DNA from: an uncultured Collinsella sp.
GTDB taxonomy: Bacteria > Actinomycetota > Coriobacteriia > Coriobacteriales > Coriobacteriaceae
Length of the DNA: 64,000 nucleotides
Reading direction: 5' to 3'
Assembly: GCA_900549745.1 (NCBI GenBank)
Contig: URPJ01000006.1
Coordinates: 1-64,000 of the forward strand
Below, in pieces: positions 16,000 through 24,086 of this stretch (positions are counted from its first letter, which is position 1; each line of letters opens with the position of its first letter). The position numbers were made by a program, and so were the translations under genes. A model generated the notes under the pieces. It saw nothing but the letters and a program-made list of their open reading frames with translations, searched no databases and was not told where the DNA came from.

Positions 16000-17004
16000 G
16001 TGGACGTGCAACAGCTAGAAGAGGCTTGGGCTTTGAGAGCCGGCGCGCGTGAGGTGCGGTTGCTTGCGGCCTCGCATGTGCCAGCAGCGCTGTCTCAGCT
16101 GGGGATTGTGCGTCCCGGTGACCGCCTGGTCGCGTTTGCCGATGACTTTACCGATGCGTTTGAGCGCGGCTTTGATGGCTGCGATGTTGTTCTCGTGGAC
16201 CCGCCGTCGGTTGCGGCGTTTGCTGCTGCTTCCGAGGGCTATGATGCTTCGTTTGATGCCGAGGGGCCGCACCTGTGGTGGTTTGTCAACTCCATCGGCG
16301 GGTTTGGTCTGCGCGTGCCCGATCTGCGTGCGCTGGGTCGTGCGGCTCGCGAGGCCCATGCGCTGTTGGTTGTGGACAACACCGTGGCGTCGGCTTTTGG
16401 CTGCGATCCGCTGCGGCTGGGTGCCGTGCTGTCGCTCGAGGCGCTCGACCGCGTGTGTGCTGGTAAGGCGCCGCGCAAGTTCGTTGCCGCTTCGGTGGCG
16501 CGCTCGCAGCTCAAGCGTCATCGTGTGGATGCCGCGGCTGAGTGCGCGCATGCCCTGCTTGAGGGCTGTGGCTTGGCCAAGCTTGATATGCCTGCTGACG
16601 AGGCCGGTGTGCTGGAGCGCGGGCTGGACTCGCTCGATGTCCGCATGCAGGCACATTTCGACCGCGCCCGTGCGCTGGCCGAGTACTTGGCTGCGAACGA
16701 GATGGTACGCAACGTGCGCTATCCCGGGCTGAGCTCGCATCCCGACCATGTGGTTGCAACGGGGATCCTCGAGCATGGTTTTGGCCCGGCAGTTGAATTC
16801 GATCTTATCGAGCTTAGCGCAGGGGAGCTGTTCGATGCTTTGTCGGGGGAGTTCCGCACATCGCTCGCCGGCGGCGCAGCGACGCGCCTTTCGGCCCCAC
16901 GCGGCAAGCAGGGGAGCACCATCCGTCTCTTCGCCGGCACCGACAATCCCCTGGTCGTAGCGTCCGCCCTAGACAATGCCCTTCGTAAACTAGCTACTCT
17001 TTAA
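16000..17004 (+). CDS. Cys/Met-metabolism PLP-fold protein lacking the catalytic lysine
   Basis: 334 residues from the GTG at 16000 with AAGGGA nine bases upstream. The fold is that of cystathionine gamma-synthase/lyase enzymes: LVVDNTVASAFGCDPLRLGA matches the usual DNTFASPxxxxPLELGA, and the C-terminal TIRLFAGTDNP matches their end. Where family members have the cofactor lysine (HSATKYxGGH) this protein has LSLEALDRVCAGK, so the Schiff-base lysine appears replaced by Arg or Asp. The protein is also shorter than the usual 380-400 residues. It may be a non-catalytic relative or use another lysine. It converges with the regulator gene, overlapping its end by 11 bases. Confidence 0.7.
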   Translation: MDVQQLEEAWALRAGAREVRLLAASHVPAALSQLGIVRPGDRLVAFADDFTDAFERGFDGCDVVLVDPPSVAAFAAASEGYDASFDAEGPHLWWFVNSIGGFGLRVPDLRALGRAAREAHALLVVDNTVASAFGCDPLRLGAVLSLEALDRVCAGKAPRKFVAASVARSQLKRHRVDAAAECAHALLEGCGLAKLDMPADEAGVLERGLDSLDVRMQAHFDRARALAEYLAANEMVRNVRYPGLSSHPDHVVATGILEHGFGPAVEFDLIELSAGELFDALSGEFRTSLAGGAATRLSAPRGKQGSTIRLFAGTDNPLVVASALDNALRKLATL

Positions 17005-17338
17005 TGCTTGCGATGAGGTCGCTTGCTTTGGTGGCGATGACGTTGTTGACGTCGGCCCGCAGCTCCTCGTAGACCGCTATGGCTCGCTCGCCGGCGGGGG
17101 TGAGGGTGGATCCGCGGGCGCCGTCGCGCTCGATGAGTTTGCAGCCCAGCTGACCTTCGGCCTCGTTCACGATGCGCCAGGCCTTGGAATACGCCATGCC
17201 CATGCTCTTGGCGGCGCGGTTGAGCGAGTGCTCGCGGGCGATACCCTGCAGCAGCAAGACGCAGCCGTGTCCAAACACGCCCGGCAGATCTTTGTCGCAC
17301 GCTTGAATGACCAACTTTGCCGTCGTCTTGTACTCCAT
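16994..17338 (-). CDS. ModE-like winged-helix transcriptional regulator
   Basis: 114 residues from the ATG at 17338; a GTG three codons earlier is possible. The sequence LNRAAKSMGMAYSKAWRIVN is the helix-turn-helix of ModE N-terminal domains, followed by the wing (LIERDGARGSTLTPAGERAI). There are no molybdate-binding (MOP) domains, so this is the single-domain type often found in anaerobes near oxidoreductase or molybdate genes. No such genes are adjacent here. Confidence 0.75.
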   Translation of the reverse strand: MEYKTTAKLVIQACDKDLPGVFGHGCVLLLQGIAREHSLNRAAKSMGMAYSKAWRIVNEAEGQLGCKLIERDGARGSTLTPAGERAIAVYEELRADVNNVIATKASDLIASIKE

Positions 17339-17531
17339 ACGCTCCACGTCTCCCCGCTAAAGTGTTTGCTGGGCAAACGCAAAGCCTGCGTCAAACCCTC
17401 GTGTGCTCTTCTTAAATCATGCATTGTAGCAGTCAAAGTGCGTTAAGATACTTCCCCAGTATTGGGCGCCCAAGGTTGGGCTGGGTCCTACGAGGCCTGC
17501 AGCCGACCGGTCGCATGGAAAAAGGAGAAAC

Positions 17532-19043
17532 ATGGCTACGTTCTTTCCCGGTGAGTCCCACACGTTTTCGGAGTATCTGCTGGTCCCTGGTTACTCGTCT
17601 TCGCAGTGCATCCCCAACAACGTCTCTCTTAAGACGCCGCTAACCCGCTTTAAGCGCGGTGAGAAGCCGGCAATCACCCTGAACATCCCCATGGTTTCCG
17701 CCATCATGCAGTCCGTCTCGGGCGTCGATATGGGTGTCGCGCTCGCTACCGAGGGTGGCCTGTCCTTCATTTACGGTTCCCAGAGCGCCGAGTCCGAGGC
17801 CGCTATGGTCAAGGCCGTCAAGGATCACAAGGCCGGTTTCGTTCAGTCCGATTCCACGCTGACCCCCGACATGACCATGGAGCAGGTCATCGAGCTCAAG
17901 GAGAAGACCGGTCACTCCACTATGCCGGTCACCGACGACGGCACTCCCAAGGGTAAGCTCCTGGGCATCGTCACCAGCCGTGACTATCGCCCCAGCCGCG
18001 ATGACCACCAGACGAAGGTCTCCGAGTTCATGACCCCGCGTGAGCAGCTCATCGTGGGTGACAAGAACATCAGCCTCAAGGTTGCCAACGACGTTATCTG
18101 GGACAACAAGCTCAACGCCCTGCCCATCGTCGACGATAACGATCACCTCATGGGCATTGTGTTCCGCAAGGACTACGACAGTCACAAGACTAACCCCAAC
18201 GAGCTGCTCGATAACGACAAGCGCTACATGGTCGGCGCCGGTATCAACACCCGCGACTATGCCGAGCGCGTGCCGCTGCTCATCGAGGCCGGTGCCGATG
18301 TCCTGTGCATCGACTCCTCCGAGGGCTTCAGCGAGTGGCAGAAGCGCACCATCGAGTGGATCCGCGCCAACTACGGCGAGGACGTCAAGGTCGGTGCCGG
18401 TAACGTTGTCGACGCCGAGGGCTTCCGCTTCCTGGCCGACTGCGGTGCCGACTTCATCAAGGTCGGTATCGGCGGTGGTTCCATCTGCATCACCCGCGAG
18501 ACCAAGGGCATCGGTCGTGGCCAGGCCACCGCGCTGATCGACGTCTGCCGCGCCCGTGACGAGTACTACGAGGAGACCGGCGTCTACGTGCCCGTGTGCT
18601 CCGACGGCGGTATCGTCTACGACTACCACATGACGCTTGCCCTTGCCATGGGTGCCGACTTTATGATGCTGGGCCGTTACTTCGCCCGCTTTGACGAGAG
18701 CCCGACTGAGCGCGTCAACGTCAACGGCCAGTACATGAAGGAGTACTGGGGCGAGGGTTCTGCGCGTGCTCGCAATTGGCAGCGCTACGACCTGGGCGGC
18801 GCCGCGAAGCTCAGCTTCGTCGAGGGCGTCGACTCCTACGTCCCGTACGCCGGATCCCTCAAGGACGGCGTGGGCGGCACGCTCTACAAGGTTAAGTCCA
18901 CGATGTGCAACTGCGGCGCCCTCTCGATCCCCGAGCTCCAGGAAAAGGCACGCCTAACGCTGGTCAGCTCCACCTCCATCGTCGAAGGCGGCGCCCACGA
19001 CGTTGTCGTGAAGGACTCCCAGCAAAGCGTCAGCTACCGCTAA
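17532..19043 (+). CDS. guaB: Inosine-5'-monophosphate dehydrogenase
   Basis: 503 residues behind GGAG. It oxidises IMP to XMP with NAD in guanine nucleotide synthesis. The TIM barrel is interrupted by two CBS domains (about 110-225: [20 protein letters not shown] and [18 protein letters not shown]). The catalytic loop is [10 protein letters not shown] with Cys319, and the mobile flap has the Arg-Tyr dyad in RARNWQRYD. The C-terminus is like the Tritrichomonas/epsilon-type enzyme ([14 protein letters not shown]) rather than E. coli GuaB. It stands alone and is followed by a structured repeat and a terminator. Confidence 0.93.
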   Translation: MATFFPGESHTFSEYLLVPGYSSSQCIPNNVSLKTPLTRFKRGEKPAITLNIPMVSAIMQSVSGVDMGVALATEGGLSFIYGSQSAESEAAMVKAVKDHKAGFVQSDSTLTPDMTMEQVIELKEKTGHSTMPVTDDGTPKGKLLGIVTSRDYRPSRDDHQTKVSEFMTPREQLIVGDKNISLKVANDVIWDNKLNALPIVDDNDHLMGIVFRKDYDSHKTNPNELLDNDKRYMVGAGINTRDYAERVPLLIEAGADVLCIDSSEGFSEWQKRTIEWIRANYGEDVKVGAGNVVDAEGFRFLADCGADFIKVGIGGGSICITRETKGIGRGQATALIDVCRARDEYYEETGVYVPVCSDGGIVYDYHMTLALAMGADFMMLGRYFARFDESPTERVNVNGQYMKEYWGEGSARARNWQRYDLGGAAKLSFVEGVDSYVPYAGSLKDGVGGTLYKVKSTMCNCGALSIPELQEKARLTLVSSTSIVEGGAHDVVVKDSQQSVSYR

Positions 19044-19059
19044 GCGGCTTTCCCAAGCA

Positions 19060-19131
19060 CCGCACCTTGCCGTTCAAACCGTCGCTCGCGTACCAAAGTA
19101 CGCGACGCTCCTCTTTCACGGCAATCTGCGG
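19060..19131. repeat. Structured dispersed repeat, copy 1
   Basis: Nested pairings: CCGCA (19060-19064) with TGCGG (19127-19131); TGCCGT (19068-19073) with ACGGCA (19118-19123); and the inner hairpin TCGCGTAC-CAAA-GTACGCGA (19086-19105). A CCT/ATC internal loop separates the two outer stems. A second copy lies at 61569-61664 with changed but still paired stems. Confidence 0.75.
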
Positions 19132-19202
19132 CACCTGGAAAACCCGTTCGTGCTAGAACGAGTTTCAGACAAAGGTTGATTCCCAACCACGTTATTTAGA
19201 TA

Positions 19203-19240
19203 AAGCGAGATGCCTGCAAGTCGCAGGCATCTCGCTTGTT
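19203..19240 (+). terminator. Terminator of guaB
   Basis: The arms AAGCGAGATGCCTGC (19203-19217) and GCAGGCATCTCGCTT (19223-19237) pair perfectly and end in a T-rich tail. Confidence 0.85.
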
Positions 19241-19272
19241 GTATTTGCTATCATCATGCGAGTTAACGATGT

Positions 19273-19390
19273 GGCGGGGCGTTCTTACCTTTGCTCGCTG
19301 CAAGTTCCGCACGAGCCGAAGAGCACTTAATGTGCTCTTCGTGCGAGCAGGACTGTCCGCAGCAGCGAGCAAAGGTAAGAACGCCCCGCC
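19273..19390. repeat. Very long perfect inverted repeat in the leuS leader
   Basis: Bases 19273-19301 and 19362-19390 are exact 29-base reverse complements (starting GGCGGGGCGTTCTTACC). The loop holds a further partial hairpin (GAAGAGCAC with GTGCTCTTC, 19318-19340). The right arm ends 14 bases before the leuS ribosome binding site. No T-box motif is present. Confidence 0.85.
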
Positions 19391-19416
19391 CCAACCGAGA
19401 TAACAAAGGAGCTGAT

Positions 19417-21993
19417 ATGTGCGATTGCACAGATCATAAGGACGAGATTCCTGTTTACGACGCGCAGGCCATCGAGTCCCGGTGGATGAAGGCCTGGGAG
19501 GACTCCAACCTCTTTGCTGTCGACACCGACGACAGCAAGCCCAAGAAGTACGTGCTCGAGATGTTCCCGTATCCGTCGGGCGACCTGCACATGGGCCACG
19601 CGCGCAACTATACCATCGGCGATGCCATGGCCCGTCAGGCCCGCATGCGCGGCTATGACGTGCTGCATCCCATCGGCTTTGACGCCTTTGGCCTGCCTGC
19701 CGAGAACGCCGCCATCAAGCACAACACGCAGGCTGCCGCCTGGACGTATAAGAACATGGACCAGGCGCTCGCCACGATGAAGCGCATGGGCTTCTCCTAC
19801 GATCTGGATCGCATGGTCAAGACCTGCAGCCCCGATTATTACCGCTGGGGCCAGTGGATCTTTGAGAAGATGTGGGAAAAGGGCCTGGTCTACCGCAAGA
19901 AGAACCCGGTCAACTGGTGCCCCACCTGCAAGACCGTTCTGGCTAACGAGCAGGTTACCGAGGGCAAGTGCTGGCGCTGCGGCACCGAGCCTGAGAAGCG
20001 CGACCTTGAGCAGTGGTACTACAAGATTACCGAGTACTCTCAGGAGCTGCTCGACGACCTGGAGAAGCTCCCCGGCTGGCCCGAGCGCGTTAAGCAGATG
20101 CAGGCCAACTGGATCGGTCGCTCCGAGGGCGCCGAGGTCGACTTTACCCTGTGCGACCAGGATGGCGAGCCCATCGAGGGCGATGAGGGCAAGATCACCG
20201 TCTTTACCACGCGTGCCGACACCCTTTTTGGCGTCTCCTTCTTTGTCCTGGCTCCCGAGTACGCCGGCCTGCATGAGCTCGTCGAGGGCACGGAGTACGA
20301 GGAGGCCGTCACCAAGATCGTCGAGGACTCCAAGCATATCTCTGCCGTCGAGCGTGCCCAGGGCACCCTCGAGAAGCACGGTGCCTTTACGGGCCGCTAT
20401 GTGGTAAACCCCGTCAACGGCGAGAAGGTCCCCGTGTGGGTTGCCGATTATGTCGTCGCCGACTACGGTACCGGTGCCGTCATGGCCGTTCCCTGTGGCG
20501 ACCAGCGCGACTTTGAGTTTGCCCGTAAGTACGACCTGCCGATCGTGCCGATCATCCTAGACGATGACGATCGCGCTGCCGTCGAGGCCAGCGGCGAGAC
20601 CATCGATACCTTCCATGCCGAGACCGTCGACTGGGATTGCGCTCACGCTGCCGAGGGCACCCTCGTCCAGTCCGGCAAGTACACCGGCATGCGCGGTGGT
20701 AAGCACTCCGAGGGCGAGGCTGCAATCGTGGCCGACCTCGAGGCCATGGGCTGTGGTCGTCGCAAGGTCGAGTTTCGTCTGCGCGACTGGCTCATCAGCC
20801 GCCAGCGCTATTGGGGCAACCCCATCCCGGCCATCCACTGCGAGCACTGCGGCATCGTGCCCGTGCCCGAGGATCAGCTGCCGGTGACGCTGCCCGAGAA
20901 CCTTGACCTGGGCGCCGGCGAGACCCTTGCCGAGTGCAAGGAGTTCTACGAGACCACCTGCCCGGTGTGCGGCCGCCCGGCCAAGCGTGAGACCGATACC
21001 ATGGACACCTTCACCTGCTCCAGCTGGTATTACCTGCGCTATACCGATCCGCACAACACCAAGCTGCCCTTCTCCCGAGAGGCCGCCGACCGTTGGATGC
21101 CCGTCGATAACTACATTGGCGGCATCGAGCACGCCATTCTGCACCTGCTCTACAGTCGCTTCTTTACCAAGGCGCTGCGCGACCTGGGCCTGCTGAGCGT
21201 GGACGAGCCCTTCACCAACCTGCTGTGCCAGGGCATGGTCAAGGACGAGAACGGCGACACCATGTCCAAGTCCAAGGGCAATGTCGTGCCCCCGAGCTCG
21301 GTCATCGAGCCCTACGGCGCCGACACCATGCGTTTGGCGATCCTGTTTATCGCTCCGCCCGAGAAGGACTTCGACTGGGATCCCAAGGCCGTTGAGGGCG
21401 CCAACCGCTTCATCAAGCGCGCCTGGCGTATCGTTTGGCAGCTCGTCCAGTCCGGTGACGCCAACGTGGCCTTCGACAAGTCCGCGCTCGACGAGGTTGC
21501 GATGAAGCTCTATCGCGAGCGTCACCGCACCATCGCCAAGTGCACCGAGGACTTCGATCGCGGCCAGTTCAACACCGCGATCTCGGCCGTCATGGAGCTC
21601 GTCAACGCGGCGAGCGCCTACCTCAACGCCACCGAGGGTACCGCCCGCGACAAGGCGCTGTGCTACGGCGTGGCTAAGGATATCGTGAGCGTCCTTGCCC
21701 CCATCTGCCCGTTCTGGGCCGACGAGCTGTGGCACGAGGCCCTCGGCTGCGAGGGCAACGCCTACACCGCCGCCTGGCCCGAGTTCGACCTGGCCGAGTC
21801 CGTTGAGGACACGGTGCAGATCGTGGTCCAGGTGCTCGGCAAGGTCCGCGGCCGCGTCGACGTTGCCCGCGATGCCTCCAACGAGGAGATGCAGGCTGCC
21901 GCCGAGGCCGCCGTCGCCAAGTGGCTCGAGGGCAAGACGGTCGTCAAGGCCATCTGCGTGCCCGGCAAGCTGGTCAACCTGGTGGTCAAGTAA
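19417..21993 (+). CDS. leuS: Leucyl-tRNA synthetase
   Basis: 858 residues from the ATG at 19417 (AAAGGAG five bases upstream; the frame is open further upstream but lies inside the inverted repeat). Class I motifs are HMGH near 58 ([14 protein letters not shown]) and MSKSKGN near 616. A zinc-knuckle insertion (CPTCK and CWRCG, about 168-190) and the editing CP1 domain ([12 protein letters not shown]) are present. The anticodon-binding domain follows and the C-terminus ends [11 protein letters not shown] as in bacterial LeuRS. It charges tRNA-Leu in the cytoplasm. It is monocistronic, with a strong terminator after it. Confidence 0.96.
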   Translation: MCDCTDHKDEIPVYDAQAIESRWMKAWEDSNLFAVDTDDSKPKKYVLEMFPYPSGDLHMGHARNYTIGDAMARQARMRGYDVLHPIGFDAFGLPAENAAIKHNTQAAAWTYKNMDQALATMKRMGFSYDLDRMVKTCSPDYYRWGQWIFEKMWEKGLVYRKKNPVNWCPTCKTVLANEQVTEGKCWRCGTEPEKRDLEQWYYKITEYSQELLDDLEKLPGWPERVKQMQANWIGRSEGAEVDFTLCDQDGEPIEGDEGKITVFTTRADTLFGVSFFVLAPEYAGLHELVEGTEYEEAVTKIVEDSKHISAVERAQGTLEKHGAFTGRYVVNPVNGEKVPVWVADYVVADYGTGAVMAVPCGDQRDFEFARKYDLPIVPIILDDDDRAAVEASGETIDTFHAETVDWDCAHAAEGTLVQSGKYTGMRGGKHSEGEAAIVADLEAMGCGRRKVEFRLRDWLISRQRYWGNPIPAIHCEHCGIVPVPEDQLPVTLPENLDLGAGETLAECKEFYETTCPVCGRPAKRETDTMDTFTCSSWYYLRYTDPHNTKLPFSREAADRWMPVDNYIGGIEHAILHLLYSRFFTKALRDLGLLSVDEPFTNLLCQGMVKDENGDTMSKSKGNVVPPSSVIEPYGADTMRLAILFIAPPEKDFDWDPKAVEGANRFIKRAWRIVWQLVQSGDANVAFDKSALDEVAMKLYRERHRTIAKCTEDFDRGQFNTAISAVMELVNAASAYLNATEGTARDKALCYGVAKDIVSVLAPICPFWADELWHEALGCEGNAYTAAWPEFDLAESVEDTVQIVVQVLGKVRGRVDVARDASNEEMQAAAEAAVAKWLEGKTVVKAICVPGKLVNLVVK

Positions 21994-22020
21994 GCGCTGC
22001 GCGCAAAGCTGACATGCAAT

Positions 22021-22060
22021 AAACGAGGGACGGTCCGTTTGGGCCGTCCCTCGTTTTGCA
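22021..22060 (+). terminator. Terminator of leuS
   Basis: AAACGAGGGACGG (22021-22033) pairs with CCGTCCCTCGTTT (22044-22056) and a T-run follows. Confidence 0.9.
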
Positions 22061-22144
22061 TGTACCTGCCATGGTGTCTTCGGTCAATTGTCCTATTCTT
22101 GTGGAGAAGCTGTGCGCACGCTGACCTGCAGATTCGTACTGTGC

Positions 22145-22173
22145 TTGCACGTTTCCGCAGCTATTGGTATAGT
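22145..22173 (+). promoter_or_regulatory. Promoter of the rimP-nusA-infB operon
   Basis: TTGCAC (22145-22150) and TATAGT (22168-22173) are 17 bases apart, a near-consensus sigma-70-type promoter. Transcription should start near 22180. Confidence 0.8.
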
Positions 22174-22199
22174 TTGCTTGCAAATGAAGTTGTAATTGA

Positions 22200-22231
22200 A
22201 AGAAGTGGGGTTTCGGCCCCGCTTCTTTTTT
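22200..22231 (+). terminator. Leader terminator (attenuator) before rimP
   Basis: AAGAAGTGGGG (22200-22210) pairs with CCCCGCTTCTT (22217-22227) around TTTCGG, followed by six Ts. It sits between the promoter and the rimP ribosome binding site, so the operon can only be expressed by read-through. Confidence 0.8.
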
Positions 22232-22251
22232 GTATGGATGGAGGTGCCGCA

Positions 22252-22746
22252 ATGGTCAAGACCAAGACCGAGCAGGCGATCATCGACGCGCTCGAGGCCG
22301 TCGCTCCCCAGCACGATGTCGACATCGTCGACGTCGAGCTCGTGGGTGCCACCAAGGCCCCCTGCGTGCGCGTGCGTATCGAGGGTGCCGAGGGTCAGAG
22401 CCTTTCGCTCAACGACGTCACGGCCAACACCAAGTGGGTCGGCGATGTGATTGAGGAGCTCGACCCCATCTCTTCGAGCTATACGCTCGAGGTGTCGAGC
22501 CCGGGTATGGCGCGCCCGCTGCGCCGCCCGTGCGACTTTACCCGCTTTGTGGGCGAGAACTGCGAGCTCACCTCCACCGCTACCGAGGGACGTCGCAAGT
22601 ACGCCGGTAAGATTGCCGCCGCCACCGAGACGAACGTGACCCTCGAGCTCGAGGGCGGCGAGTCCGTTACCCTCGATTTCTCTGATGTTAAAAAGTGCAA
22701 GTTGAAGCCCACCTACGACTTCAAGCCCGCGAAGGAAGGAAAGTAA
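22252..22746 (+). CDS. rimP: Ribosome maturation factor RimP
   Basis: 164 residues from the ATG at 22252, behind GGAGGT. RimP helps assemble the 30S subunit. The N-terminal domain holds the conserved DIVDVELVGA and SLNDVTANT region, the middle shows YTLEVSSPGMARPL, and the C-terminal SH3-like domain holds KIAAATETNVTLELEGGE. It is the first gene of the nusA operon; nusA starts one base after its stop. Confidence 0.93.
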   Translation: MVKTKTEQAIIDALEAVAPQHDVDIVDVELVGATKAPCVRVRIEGAEGQSLSLNDVTANTKWVGDVIEELDPISSSYTLEVSSPGMARPLRRPCDFTRFVGENCELTSTATEGRRKYAGKIAAATETNVTLELEGGESVTLDFSDVKKCKLKPTYDFKPAKEGK

Positions 22747-22747
22747 G

Positions 22748-23995
22748 ATGGCAGCATCCGACATGATGTCCGCCCTGATGGAGCTTTGCCAGGAGAAGCA
22801 CATCGACCAGCTCTACCTGATCGACCGCCTGGAGCAGTCGCTCGCCAAGAGCTATGCCGAGATCCTGCATCTTGAGTGGGGCGCCAAGGTGACCATCGAC
22901 CGCACCACCGGCAAGATCTACGTCTACCGCTTGGAGCCGATCGACGATTCCATGGACGAGGAGGGCAACTTCACCGAGTTCGAGGAGATTGACGTCACCC
23001 CCAAGAACACGAGCCGCATCGCTGCCCAGCACGCCAAGGCCGAGATCAACGCCATCGTGCGCAACTCCGCCCGCGAGCAGATCTACGAGGAGTTCTCCGG
23101 CCGCATCGGTGACCTCATCAGCGGTACCGTGCTGCAGTCCACACCCGACTTCACGATTGTCAAGATCCGCGAGGGCGTCGAGGCCGAGCTGCCGCACTTC
23201 GACCAGCGCCGTTACGAGAACGAGCGCAACGAGCGTCCGATGGGCGAGCGCTACCTGCACAACCAGCACATCAAGGCCGTGATCATCGACGTTCGCGACC
23301 CCAACTCCAACCTGCAGCCGGTTCGTGGCGAGCACAGCCGTCCGCCGATTGTCATCTCCCGTACCCACCCCGAGCTCATGCGTCGTCTGTTTGAGCAGGA
23401 GGTGCCCGAGATCTATGAGGGCACCGTCCAGATCAAGTCGATCGCCCGCGAGCCCGGCCAGCGCTCCAAGGTCGCCGTCCACTCGCTCGACGACCGTCTG
23501 GATCCCGTGGGCGCCTGCGTCGGCCCCAAGGGCAGCCGTGTTCGCGCTGTCGTGGGCGAGCTCCGTGGCGAGCGCGTCGACGTCATCCTGTGGGATGCCG
23601 ATCCTGCCGTCTACGTTGCCAACGCCCTTTCGCCCGCTAAGGTCACCCGCGTCCTCATCGACGAGGAGAAGGCCTACGCCGGCGTCATCGTGCCCGACGA
23701 CCAGCTGTCCCTCGCCATCGGCAAGGAGGGCCAGAACGCCCGCCTCGCCGCGCGCCTGACCGGCTGGCACATCGACATCAAGTCCGAGACGCTTGCCGCC
23801 GACATCCTCAAGAACGTTCCCGTTCACGAGGAGCCCGCCGCCGACCTGATCGGTGACGAGGAGGACGAGGACGTCCGCCGCTGCGAGTACGTGTCCGAGG
23901 ACGGTATCCAGTGCCGCAACCAGGCTCGTCCCGGCTCCCGTTTCTGCGGTGTCCACGACACCGACGCCTTCGATGATGCGGAGGACCTGATCTAG
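22748..23995 (+). CDS. nusA: Transcription factor NusA with a zinc-finger-like C-terminal tail
   Basis: 415 residues. The domain order is the NusA N-terminal RNA-polymerase-binding domain (1-125), S1 (about 130-200, [10 protein letters not shown]), KH1 (about 225-290) and KH2 (about 300-360, [19 protein letters not shown]). KH1 contains [19 protein letters not shown]. It controls pausing, termination and antitermination. After an acidic linker it carries Cys-x8-Cys-x10-Cys-x2-His ([24 protein letters not shown]; about 379-403), a small zinc-finger-like motif not usual in NusA. The ylxR gene normally found next is absent. Confidence 0.95.
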   Translation: MAASDMMSALMELCQEKHIDQLYLIDRLEQSLAKSYAEILHLEWGAKVTIDRTTGKIYVYRLEPIDDSMDEEGNFTEFEEIDVTPKNTSRIAAQHAKAEINAIVRNSAREQIYEEFSGRIGDLISGTVLQSTPDFTIVKIREGVEAELPHFDQRRYENERNERPMGERYLHNQHIKAVIIDVRDPNSNLQPVRGEHSRPPIVISRTHPELMRRLFEQEVPEIYEGTVQIKSIAREPGQRSKVAVHSLDDRLDPVGACVGPKGSRVRAVVGELRGERVDVILWDADPAVYVANALSPAKVTRVLIDEEKAYAGVIVPDDQLSLAIGKEGQNARLAARLTGWHIDIKSETLAADILKNVPVHEEPAADLIGDEEDEDVRRCEYVSEDGIQCRNQARPGSRFCGVHDTDAFDDAEDLI

Positions 23996-24086
23996 CGCGC
24001 GTTCGCGCCGGGCGGGTCCCGGCGCGTCTTCCACGCTCGTTCAGTCTCTAGGCACCCAAGGTGCCAGAAAGGGTAGGTGAAGTCAT

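Noticed and set aside
19291..19416. Extended N-terminus for leucyl-tRNA synthetase
   Set aside because: The extension lies in the inverted repeat, has no homology to the family, and the ATG at 19417 has a proper ribosome binding site.
19238..19416. T-box for leuS
   Set aside because: No GGGTGG-type antiterminator or specifier arrangement can be drawn, and the only structure is the long inverted repeat.
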